Shown here: in pieces, positions 6,338 to 12,495 of the stretch
Layout of the letters: each line of letters starts with the position of its first letter
Numbering within the stretch: the stretch's first letter is position 1
Assembly (NCBI GenBank): GCA_007130025.1
Contig: SLTF01000410.1
Coordinates: forward strand, 1-14,989
From: Spirochaetales bacterium
GTDB taxonomy: Bacteria; Spirochaetota; Spirochaetia; DSM-27196; PWMO01
Length of the DNA: 14,989 nt
Direction of reading: 5' to 3'
The notes under the pieces: generated by a model
Seen by the model: only the letters and a program-made list of their open reading frames with translations
What the model was told of the DNA's origin: nothing
Database searches by the model: none
Made by a program: the position numbers and the translations under genes

Positions 6338-8152
6338 ATGAGTACCGAACAAAGAAACGATTCGATTCGCAACATTGCCATCATCGCCCACGTTGACCAC
6401 GGGAAGACCACCATCGTCGACGCCATGTTTCGCCGCAGCGGCGTCTTCCGCGAGGGGCAGGTTGTAGAAGAACGATTGATGGACCGCCTCGATCTTGAGA
6501 GAGAGCGCGGTATCACCATTGCCGCCAAAAACTGCGCCGTCCGATGGAACAGCGTGAAGATCAACATCATCGACACACCCGGACACGCCGACTTCGGCGG
6601 AGAAGTGGAACGCGCCCTCGCCATGGCCGACGGTGCGTTACTGCTGGTTGATGCCGCGGAAGGCCCGCTGCCGCAGACGCGCTTTGTTCTGAAGAAGACC
6701 CTCGAGGCGGGGTTGAAGGTCATTGTGGTCATCAACAAGATTGACCGGAAAGACGCGCGACCCGCCGAAGTGCTGAACGAGATTTCCGATCTCTTCATCG
6801 ACCTGGACGCCACCGACGAGCAGTACGAGTTCCCCCTGCTGTACACCATCGCCCGGGACGGGATTGCCCAGCGCACGCTTGACGAGCAGGGGAGCAACCT
6901 CGACGTGCTGCTCGATCTGATTGTGGAGCAGATACCCGGTCCTCTGGTGCGCTCAGACGCTCCGTTTCAGATGCTGGTCTCCGACCTGGGCTACTCGGAC
7001 TACCTCGGCCGGCTTGCCATCGGCAGAATCTACCATCAGCCGATTCGTGCAGGCGTTCCGCTCGTGCGCGTTGACATTGACGGCAACGCCGTAAAGCTCA
7101 AGGTCTCCCGACTGCAAGTCTATGATGGAATCTCCATTGTCGAGACCGATGAGGCCGTCCCGGGTGACGTCGTGGTGCTTTCGGGCATCGACGAGGTCCA
7201 CATCGGCGACACCATCTGTACCGCCGAACACCCCAAGCCGATGCGCCGTATTGTGGTGGACGAGCCGACGGTGGCGATGCTGTTTCAGCGGAATAACTCT
7301 CCGTTGTCGGGACGCGAGGGCAAGTTCGTGCAGTCGACGCGGCTCGGCGAGCGGCTCAGGAAAGAGACGCTGCGCAACGTTTCCCTGCGGGTGGATGACA
7401 CTGCGGATGGCGACGGCTTTCTGGTACAGGGCCGCGGTGAGTTCCAGATGGCCATCCTGATCGAGACCATGCGCCGCGAAGGCTACGAAATGTGCGTGGG
7501 TCGGCCGCAGGTGATCTATCGTACCCGCGACGGCGTTCGCGAGGAGCCGATCGAGCGACTCTTCATCGACTGCGGAGACGAGTATGTTGGGATTGTCACC
7601 GAGAAGCTCTCCATCCGCAAGGGGCGACTCGTGAACCTCGTGAATCACGCCCGGGGTCGAGCCCGCCTGGAGTTTTCGGTTCCATCCCGGTCGCTGATTG
7701 GCTTTCGCGACGAACTGCTCACCGATACCCGCGGAACCGGCATCATGAATGCCTACCTCGAGGGCTACGAGGCGTACCGCGGCGACTTTCCCTCCCGATC
7801 AACTGGTTCACTGGTTGCGGACCGCCAGGGGGAAGCCGTGGCCTACGCCCTCTTCAATCTGGAGCCGCGCGGTCAACTCTTTGTGACACCGGGAACGTCG
7901 GTTTACGAAGGAATGGTGGTCGGTGAACACAACCGAGACAACGACCTCGACGTCAATCCGTCCAAGACGAAGAAACTTACCAACATGCGCGCGTCGGGGC
8001 GTGATGACAATGTGATTCTGAGCCCGCCGCGTCTGATGCCGCTTGAGGCAGCCATCAACTTCATCCGGGAAGACGAGCTGGTTGAAGTGACCCCAAAATC
8101 GGTGCGGATCCGAAAGATCACTCTGCCGGCGGTAGAGCGCAAGCGCCGGTAG
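6338..8152 (+). CDS. typA: ribosome-associated translational GTPase TypA/BipA
   Basis: This 604-residue protein matches TypA/BipA in length (about 600-610) and organisation. GTPase motifs are G1 A-H-V-D-H-G-K-T (17-24), G2 R-G-I-T (57-60), G3 D-T-P-G-H (79-83) and G4 N-K-I-D (133-136). The later EF-G-like domains and the TypA-specific C-terminal domain follow, including the N-x-R-x-S-G-R-D-D-N-type segment N-M-R-A-S-G-R-D-D-N and the ending I-R-I-R-K-I. The protein binds the ribosome at the EF-G site and helps ribosome assembly and growth at low temperature or stress. ATG 6338 gives the usual N-terminus; an in-frame TTG at 6296 overlaps the upstream stop and would add 14 atypical residues. 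No good ribosome binding site precedes ATG 6338. It lies 38 nt after the HPr-domain gene and is probably co-transcribed. Confidence 0.96.
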   Translation: MSTEQRNDSIRNIAIIAHVDHGKTTIVDAMFRRSGVFREGQVVEERLMDRLDLERERGITIAAKNCAVRWNSVKINIIDTPGHADFGGEVERALAMADGALLLVDAAEGPLPQTRFVLKKTLEAGLKVIVVINKIDRKDARPAEVLNEISDLFIDLDATDEQYEFPLLYTIARDGIAQRTLDEQGSNLDVLLDLIVEQIPGPLVRSDAPFQMLVSDLGYSDYLGRLAIGRIYHQPIRAGVPLVRVDIDGNAVKLKVSRLQVYDGISIVETDEAVPGDVVVLSGIDEVHIGDTICTAEHPKPMRRIVVDEPTVAMLFQRNNSPLSGREGKFVQSTRLGERLRKETLRNVSLRVDDTADGDGFLVQGRGEFQMAILIETMRREGYEMCVGRPQVIYRTRDGVREEPIERLFIDCGDEYVGIVTEKLSIRKGRLVNLVNHARGRARLEFSVPSRSLIGFRDELLTDTRGTGIMNAYLEGYEAYRGDFPSRSTGSLVADRQGEAVAYALFNLEPRGQLFVTPGTSVYEGMVVGEHNRDNDLDVNPSKTKKLTNMRASGRDDNVILSPPRLMPLEAAINFIREDELVEVTPKSVRIRKITLPAVERKRR

Positions 8153-8173
8153 CGGCGCTCGGAGCAGCCGGGA

Positions 8174-9127
8174 CTACAGCAGCCCGGCGTCGCGCCAGCG
8201 GGCGAGGATCAGTACCTCGGGGCGATACTCGAAGTGGATTGGATCAAAGGAGAGCCACTTGCCGCCCCAGATGAAGCCGTTGCGCTCAAAGCTGTCGATT
8301 ACCGATTGCGGGACGCTCCAGCGCTGTTCGAGGGGGAGGTCCCACCAGTCTTCAACCCCGGAATCCAGCGCCCAGCGCCAGTATCCAAACCGCCGCTGGT
8401 AGGATCGCGGAATCAGGTCCACGGCAATTCCGTAGCTGTGATAGCTGCGTGATGCCGTGCCGGCGATATTGCGCCACACAAATCCGCTGACCTGGTGCAA
8501 CTCGTCCAGGAAGGCGCGCACCTCAGCATTCTGTGCGGCGATTGCCAGCACTTCCCGTTCAACGCTCTGCAGGGGTTCCACGATCATCCGATGCACCTGG
8601 GTCTGGAGACCGAAGAGGCGGGTGGTCACGATGAGCTGATACCCGTCGCTGCGCACCGCGATGCCGTAGAGCGCATCGAGAAATCCGTTGTAGCGAGGTG
8701 GTGGGGTGACTCCACCGCCGCGGTTTCGTTCGCGCAACCGTTCGGCGGTCTGGGGGTCAACGGTTCGAAAAACCAGGGGGCCGGTTGTGTAGTTGTAGAA
8801 TCGCAGTCCGGTGAAGTTTGCACTGTTGAAACGCTGGTGTTCGGGCAGGAGTCTGCCGTCCGCCCAGTAGAACCACTGATCTTCAATGCGAAGCGCCCAC
8901 TCACCGTCACGAAACGCCGTCTCGGTGATGCGGTCGGGGTAGGCGTGGGCAAGCGCGCGGATCTCCATCCGGCCGGGGGCCTGGCTCTGCGAGACGGAAA
9001 CCGTTTGGGCGGGTGGCTCAACTGCATGAGCCGGCGGCGGCGTAATCCCGGCGAGAAACACCCCGGCGGCAACCATCGCTGCTCCGTGTGGGAGCCGACG
9101 GACTGTGTGCAAAAGAAACCTGATCAT
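8174..9127 (-). CDS. exported M15-family peptidase (D-alanyl-D-alanine carboxypeptidase-like)
   Basis: This 317-residue protein has a Sec signal peptide: arginines in the first 12 residues, a hydrophobic core at about 16-27 and a likely cleavage after A-H-A near residue 35. It should act on peptidoglycan in the periplasm or cell wall. The C-terminal part holds the LAS/M15 signature S-R-S-Y-H-S-Y-G-I-A-V-D with zinc ligands H230 and D237, and D-P-I-H-F-E with general base D295 and third ligand H298; W-G-G-K-W precedes it as in VanY-like members. Residues 50-190 are not recognised. ATG 9127 is chosen because it begins the signal peptide. It has no ribosome binding site of its own, but it overlaps the stop of a ten-codon leader ORF that does. 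The substrate bond (D-Ala-D-Ala or L,D/endopeptidase) cannot be decided from sequence. Its end is 21 nt from typA, convergent. Confidence 0.87.
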   Translation of the reverse strand: MIRFLLHTVRRLPHGAAMVAAGVFLAGITPPPAHAVEPPAQTVSVSQSQAPGRMEIRALAHAYPDRITETAFRDGEWALRIEDQWFYWADGRLLPEHQRFNSANFTGLRFYNYTTGPLVFRTVDPQTAERLRERNRGGGVTPPPRYNGFLDALYGIAVRSDGYQLIVTTRLFGLQTQVHRMIVEPLQSVEREVLAIAAQNAEVRAFLDELHQVSGFVWRNIAGTASRSYHSYGIAVDLIPRSYQRRFGYWRWALDSGVEDWWDLPLEQRWSVPQSVIDSFERNGFIWGGKWLSFDPIHFEYRPEVLILARWRDAGLL

Positions 9128-9156
9128 GGCACACAAGATACCACGGAACACACCAT
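9124..9156 (-). CDS. possible ten-codon leader peptide upstream of the M15 peptidase
   Basis: An ORF of ten codons (M-V-C-S-V-V-S-C-V-P) starts at ATG 9156 and is preceded by AAGGGAG (9164-9170) at 7 nt spacing. Its TGA overlaps the peptidase start codon as ATGA (9124-9127). Because the peptidase ATG lacks its own ribosome binding site, this small ORF could deliver ribosomes to it by termination-reinitiation. The ORF is very short and may be coincidental. Confidence 0.33.
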   Translation of the reverse strand: MVCSVVSCVP

Positions 9157-9185
9157 TGACCAACTCCCTTCTGACGTGGTATATT
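9156..9185 (+). promoter_or_regulatory. predicted sigma70 promoter of the DEAD-box helicase gene
   Basis: TTGACC (9156-9161, 5 of 6) is followed after 18 bp by TATATT (9180-9185, 5 of 6). The predicted start near 9192 gives an untranslated leader of about 129 nt before GTG 9321. The promoter overlaps the divergent minus-strand promoter and the leader ORF of the M15 peptidase. Confidence 0.55.
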
Positions 9186-9206
9186 TGCGGATCGTACGGT
9201 TGTAAT
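9178..9206 (-). promoter_or_regulatory. possible divergent promoter of the M15 peptidase gene
   Basis: On the minus strand ATTACA (9201-9206, 4 of 6) and TATACC (9178-9183, 4 of 6) are 17 bp apart. The -10 overlaps that of the plus-strand helicase promoter (9180-9185), so the two promoters should compete for polymerase. Confidence 0.35.
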
Positions 9207-9320
9207 CATACGAACCCGCCGCTCACTTCCCGTGAATTCGCGTGTTTCCTGATTTCTCCACGAAAACCATCCCGGCGCATCGAATCATCAAATTCGGGGT
9301 GCGCACCACAAGGACCTTTA
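9192..9320 (+). promoter_or_regulatory. long 5' leader of the helicase mRNA with small hairpins
   Basis: This gene-free stretch of 129 nt holds three self-complementary elements: TCGTA/TACGA (9192-9196 with 9209-9213), CGAAT/ATTCG (9281-9285 with 9292-9296, 6-nt loop) and a perfect 10-bp palindrome GGTGCGCACC (9298-9307) that ends 2 nt before the AAGGA ribosome binding site (9310-9314). Cold-inducible DEAD-box helicase mRNAs often have long structured leaders, so control of translation is possible but unproven. No known riboswitch class is recognised. Confidence 0.35.
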
Positions 9321-10616
9321 GTGACAACGTTTCGCAATCTCGACCTTTCTCCGGCTCTGTTGAGCGCGGTGGAATCCCAGGGCTATGACTTGCCCACCGA
9401 AATTCAGACCCAAACCATCCCGGTGATCCTCTCTGGACGCGACGTATTGGCAACCGCACAAACCGGAACGGGAAAGACCGCGGCATTCGTGCTTCCCTTG
9501 CTCCACATGCTCGCAGCCCATCCGCCGAAGCGGGAGGCGCGCGATCCCAACGGCTCCGCTGCCCAGAACCGCGGAGCCAACACGGTCTCGTTTCCCCGCG
9601 TTCTGATCCTGGCCCCCACCCGTGAACTGGCCGTGCAGATCGACGAGCGGGTAGCTGCCTATGGCGCCGGACAGGGAATCCGACACGCGGTAGTGTACGG
9701 AGGCGCCTCCAAGGTGAACCAGCAGCGTGAGCTGCGCCGGTTTCCCCAAGTACTTACCGCCACTCCGGGACGGTTGATGGATTTCATCGGCGAGAAGCAG
9801 ATTTCCCTCGCCCGCGTTGAGTATCTGGTGCTCGATGAGGCCGACCGCATGCTCGACATGGGGTTTATTCCCGACGTGCGGCGAGTCGTGGGGATGATCG
9901 AAGGTCACGCGCAGACCGCGATGTTCTCTGCAACCATGCCGAAGGAGATCGCCGACCTCGCGGCAGGAATTCTTCGGCAACCGACCTATCTGGAGAGTAC
10001 CGCCGGCGGCATGTCCGCGGAGAACATCCTCCAGACCGTCATGTTCGTCGATCAGGCGAGCAAACTCGAACTCCTGACCGAGGTCATTGATCGCGAGCAG
10101 ATGTTCCGGGTGATTGTCTTCACTCGCACCAAGCATCGCGCCTCCCGCGTTGCGAAGGCGCTGTGCAAGTCCGGCATCCCTTCCGACTCAATCCACGGTG
10201 ACAAAACCCAGGCGCAACGCACCCGAGCTCTCGCCGGGTTCCGCGCTGGAAAGACCCGGGTGCTGGTTGCCACCGATGTCGCCGCCCGTGGCATTGACGT
10301 CGACGACATCTCTCACGTGATTAACTTTGAAGTTCCCGGAGAGGCAGAGACCTACGTGCACCGCATCGGGCGCACGGCGCGCGCCGGAAGCGAAGGCGCG
10401 GCGATTTCGCTCTGTGACGGAACGGAGCTCCAGTCGCTTCGACAGATCGAAAAACTCATTGGAAACCGAATTCCCGTCGACCGCGACAACCGATTCCACG
10501 TGGAGCACGCACCGCCCGCGCAACCAAAGCAGCGCAGCGGAAAACCGGGGCCGCGCAGTCGATCCCGGGGCCCCGCGGCGCAGGGGCAGTTCTCGCGGCA
10601 GGGACGGCGTCGATAG
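9321..10616 (+). CDS. RhlE-type DEAD-box ATP-dependent RNA helicase
   Basis: This 431-residue RNA helicase has all superfamily 2 motifs: Q motif P-T-E-I-Q (Q29), Walker A A-Q-T-G-T-G-K-T (46-53), P-T-R-E-L-A, T-P-G-R, DEAD (172-175), SAT (203-205), A-T-D-V-A-A-R-G-I-D and H-R-I-G-R-T-A-R-A-G (347-356). The last about 30 residues are rich in R, G, S, P and Q, an RNA-binding tail typical of RhlE-like helicases. It should unwind short RNA duplexes in ribosome assembly or RNA decay. GTG 9321 is chosen because AAGGA sits 6 nt upstream and the N-terminus T-T-F-R-N-L-D-L-S is the usual family opening. An open frame continues upstream to 9105 but crosses the promoter and untranslated leader. Between motifs I and Ia there is a loop of about 20 residues rich in A, R, N and G. 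Assignment to RhlE over CsdA/SrmB rests on size and the short tail. Confidence 0.94.
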   Translation: MTTFRNLDLSPALLSAVESQGYDLPTEIQTQTIPVILSGRDVLATAQTGTGKTAAFVLPLLHMLAAHPPKREARDPNGSAAQNRGANTVSFPRVLILAPTRELAVQIDERVAAYGAGQGIRHAVVYGGASKVNQQRELRRFPQVLTATPGRLMDFIGEKQISLARVEYLVLDEADRMLDMGFIPDVRRVVGMIEGHAQTAMFSATMPKEIADLAAGILRQPTYLESTAGGMSAENILQTVMFVDQASKLELLTEVIDREQMFRVIVFTRTKHRASRVAKALCKSGIPSDSIHGDKTQAQRTRALAGFRAGKTRVLVATDVAARGIDVDDISHVINFEVPGEAETYVHRIGRTARAGSEGAAISLCDGTELQSLRQIEKLIGNRIPVDRDNRFHVEHAPPAQPKQRSGKPGPRSRSRGPAAQGQFSRQGRRR

Positions 10617-10647
10617 CGCGCGAGCCGGAAACGATCGCATCGCGAAA

Positions 10648-10674
10648 GAGGCCGCGCACACGTTGCGCGGCCTC
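10648..10674. terminator. perfect 11-bp hairpin without U-tract
   Basis: GAGGCCGCGCA (10648-10658) pairs perfectly with TGCGCGGCCTC (10664-10674) around a 5-nt loop. It starts 32 nt after the helicase stop, where a terminator would be expected, but no T-run follows on either strand. The right arm contains the -35 region of the next gene's promoter. It could be a terminator or mRNA 3'-end stabiliser for the helicase transcript, or an operator for the kinase gene. Confidence 0.5.
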
Positions 10675-10691
10675 CGAGCACGCGGTATACT
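10663..10691 (+). promoter_or_regulatory. predicted promoter of the P-loop kinase gene
   Basis: TATACT (10686-10691, 5 of 6) lies 17 bp after TTGCGC (10663-10668, 3 of 6). A start near 10698 would leave about 24 nt before GTG 10722, room for the GGGGGGAAG ribosome binding site. Confidence 0.42.
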
Positions 10692-10721
10692 CTTCTGAGT
10701 GCGTTGGCCGAGGGGGGAAGG

Positions 10722-11225
10722 GTGAAACTCGATCCGTTCTACGACCTCGATGTGGTTCTCGTGTGCGGGCTGCCCGCGTCCGGGAAGTCGCATTTTTCTC
10801 GTGGCTACTTCAATCGAGATGGGCGAAAGCGCGTCAACCGCAAAGAGATCCGTCGCAGTCTCCACCAGATGACCACCTTCGGCGAGGCGTGGAACGAGGC
10901 GCTGTTTGACTCTGCCGACGAAGGTCTCGTGAAGCACGTCGAACGACGTATTCTCGAGCATCTCCTTCATAGCGGAGAAAAGGTGCTCATCGACAACACC
11001 AGCGTCACCGTCGCGTCCCGGAAGAGTTATGTTCAGATTGCCCGCCAGATGCACAGAAGCATCGGGGTGATCTTCCTCAATACGCCGTTGAAGACCTGTA
11101 TTCAGCGCAACTCCGGGCGCGATTTCCCGGTTCCCGACGTGGCAATTGTGAACCTGTCGGTTTCGCAGCAGCTGCCGAAATCAGACGAGGGATTCGACGA
11201 GCTGCTGATCGTCGGAGAGTACTGA
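10722..11225 (+). CDS. P-loop kinase of the polynucleotide-kinase/AAA_33 type
   Basis: This 167-residue cytoplasmic protein has a Walker A motif G-L-P-A-S-G-K-S at 16-23, right after the first strand. A strand ending in I-D-N-T-S (90-94) and a later strand ending in L-N-T-P (near 119-122) are followed by R129, R133 and a P-V-P segment (136-138). This order matches the kinase domain of T4 polynucleotide kinase and related AAA_33 proteins, in which an Asp of the D-N-T motif follows the substrate strand and the arginines form the lid. No phosphatase or ligase domain is attached. GTG 10722 is chosen because GGGGGGAAG lies just before it; TTG 10704 upstream would overlap the ribosome binding site. 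The substrate (RNA 5' end, nucleoside, sugar or protein) cannot be named. The last codons lie in a 17-bp tandem duplication. Confidence 0.75.
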   Translation: MKLDPFYDLDVVLVCGLPASGKSHFSRGYFNRDGRKRVNRKEIRRSLHQMTTFGEAWNEALFDSADEGLVKHVERRILEHLLHSGEKVLIDNTSVTVASRKSYVQIARQMHRSIGVIFLNTPLKTCIQRNSGRDFPVPDVAIVNLSVSQQLPKSDEGFDELLIVGEY

Positions 11226-11238
11226 TCGTCGGAGAGTA
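11205..11238 (+). repeat. perfect 17-bp tandem duplication at the kinase stop codon
   Basis: The 17-mer CTGATCGTCGGAGAGTA occurs twice back to back (11205-11221 and 11222-11238). The reading frame ends with GAG-TAC-TGA, where the TGA spans the junction into copy two. With a single copy the frame would have ended GAG-TAA, so the duplication adds one tyrosine codon and a new stop. Confidence 0.95.
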
Positions 11239-11296
11239 ACGATCTCTGTCGGTTTGGGTTTTCGCCGTCCGTACATGACGCTACCGAGAAACCCCG

Positions 11297-11764
11297 CTAC
11301 CGAGCGCCGGCCGTAATCAACAACTCGATGATTCCCAGGTTATACCGGCTTTCCCCGTTGATGATGGCGTAGTGAAGCGGGGTCCGGTGGACGTGGTTTG
11401 TTACGTTTACTTCCGCGCCCGCCGCAAGCAGCTGCTCGACTACCGGACGATAGCGCACTCCCAGATGCAGCGGAGTGTTATCAAATGCATCACGCACCGT
11501 AGGGTCGGCGCCAAATTCAAGCAATACCGTAACTACCTCAGGTCGCCGTGCAGCGCGATGCAGTGCCGCCCGGCCAACTGCATCGCGCTGTTCGATATCC
11601 GCCCCGTTCTGCAGCAACAGACGAACCATCTCGGCGTAACCGCGCGACGCGGCCCAATGGAGGGGCGGTTGACGCCCCGTGAATGCAGCGTCCGCCGAGG
11701 TGAAGAGCACCAGCGAGCAGAGTACCGCAAGCATGAACAGCACGGTGGGGCGGGTCGGTCTCAT
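11297..11764 (-). CDS. exported ankyrin-repeat protein
   Basis: This 155-residue protein begins with a signal peptide: R2 and R5, a hydrophobic stretch at about 8-21, and a likely cut after A-D-A near residue 26. The rest is four ankyrin repeats, at about 32-61, 62-92, 93-123 and 124-155, each with the P-L-H-x-A-A or A-L-H/P-L-H turn and a helix pair ending in G-A-D/G-A-E; the last repeat is slightly expanded (N-G-E-S-R-Y) and ends at the C-terminus without a cap. Ankyrin repeats bind proteins, so a periplasmic or surface interaction role is likely but the partner is unknown. ATG 11764 gives the signal peptide; a longer open frame runs up to 11971 but overlaps the upstream gene and has no such feature. 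No clear ribosome binding site is present. It is the last gene of the trmJ-like/rluA-like operon, 17 nt after the pseudouridine synthase. Confidence 0.85.
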   Translation of the reverse strand: MRPTRPTVLFMLAVLCSLVLFTSADAAFTGRQPPLHWAASRGYAEMVRLLLQNGADIEQRDAVGRAALHRAARRPEVVTVLLEFGADPTVRDAFDNTPLHLGVRYRPVVEQLLAAGAEVNVTNHVHRTPLHYAIINGESRYNLGIIELLITAGAR

Positions 11765-11781
11765 GGGTTCAGTTTCGTCGT

Positions 11782-12495
11782 TCAGTCGGAAATTTGCAAA
11801 TTCGACCGGGGAAACAGGTCCCAGAGCGGGTCGGTGGGAGGATCGGCAAGGAATTGTTGCGGCGCCGCGGTAACCGGGTGGGTGAACGCGAGGGATCGCG
11901 CAAAAAGCGAGATCCCTCCGCCGGGATTGGATCGGCGCGCACCGTACTTGAGGTCGCCCTTGATGGGGCACCCAATGGCGGCAAGCTGGGCGCGGATCTG
12001 GTGGTGGCGCCCGGTGTGCAGGGCAACTTCGAGCAGGGTGTACCGCTCGCCGTGGCCTACCACGCGGTAATCCAGGCGCGACGCCTTGCGTCCGCGGGCG
12101 GGCTCGGCGTGGACGTACGCCTTGTTTGCGTCGCGGCTCTGGCTGAGATAGCCCTCGAGGCGGTCCGACTCCCGGGGCGGCTCCCCGGCAACCACAACCC
12201 AGTACCGTTTCTCCACCTCCCGTTCCCGGAAGATCCGGTGGAGATCCCGTAACACTCCCTCGGTGCGTGCAAAGACCACCACGCCGCCGACCGGCCGGTC
12301 AATTCGGTGAACAATACCCAGGAAGAGCGGAGCCCCGCAGTGGGCCTGTTCGGCACTCAGTTGGTATCGCACCCCGTCCACCAGCGAGGGGTCTCCCGAC
12401 GGATCGTTCTCCACCGGGACTCCGGCCGGCTTGTTTACCACAATCAGCCATTCGTCCCGATGAATCACGGGAAACAGCGCGGCCGCATCACTCAC
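11782..12495 (-). CDS. RluA-family RNA pseudouridine synthase
   Basis: This 237-residue protein converts specific uridines in rRNA or tRNA to pseudouridine. It shows the family opening (L-I-V-V-N-K-P-A-G-V-P-V), the catalytic H-R-I-D-R-P-V-G-G motif with D66, the Y-W-V-V-V-A-G segment and the R-H-H-Q-I-R-A-Q-L motif in the second half. No N-terminal S4 domain is present, so it resembles the short RluA/TruC-like forms more than RluD or RluC. The start is GTG 12495: a GAGG sequence lies about 8 nt upstream, and an ATG at 12488 is out of frame. The start overlaps the stop of the upstream methyltransferase gene as GTGA, which indicates translational coupling. The target position in RNA cannot be inferred. 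Confidence 0.92.
   Translation of the reverse strand: MSDAAALFPVIHRDEWLIVVNKPAGVPVENDPSGDPSLVDGVRYQLSAEQAHCGAPLFLGIVHRIDRPVGGVVVFARTEGVLRDLHRIFREREVEKRYWVVVAGEPPRESDRLEGYLSQSRDANKAYVHAEPARGRKASRLDYRVVGHGERYTLLEVALHTGRHHQIRAQLAAIGCPIKGDLKYGARRSNPGGGISLFARSLAFTHPVTAAPQQFLADPPTDPLWDLFPRSNLQISD

Noticed and set aside
8167..8188. GCCGGG/CCCGGC inverted repeat as a bidirectional terminator between typA and the M15 gene
   Set aside because: The stem is only 6 bp with a 10-nt loop, includes coding sequence of the peptidase and has no T-run; too weak to list.
9105..9320. N-terminal extension of the DEAD-box helicase
   Set aside because: The region overlaps the divergent peptidase start and the helicase promoter, and the family N-terminus begins at GTG 9321 with AAGGA upstream.
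11765..11971. N-terminal extension of the ankyrin protein
   Set aside because: It overlaps the pseudouridine synthase gene almost entirely and would bury the clear signal peptide beginning at ATG 11764.
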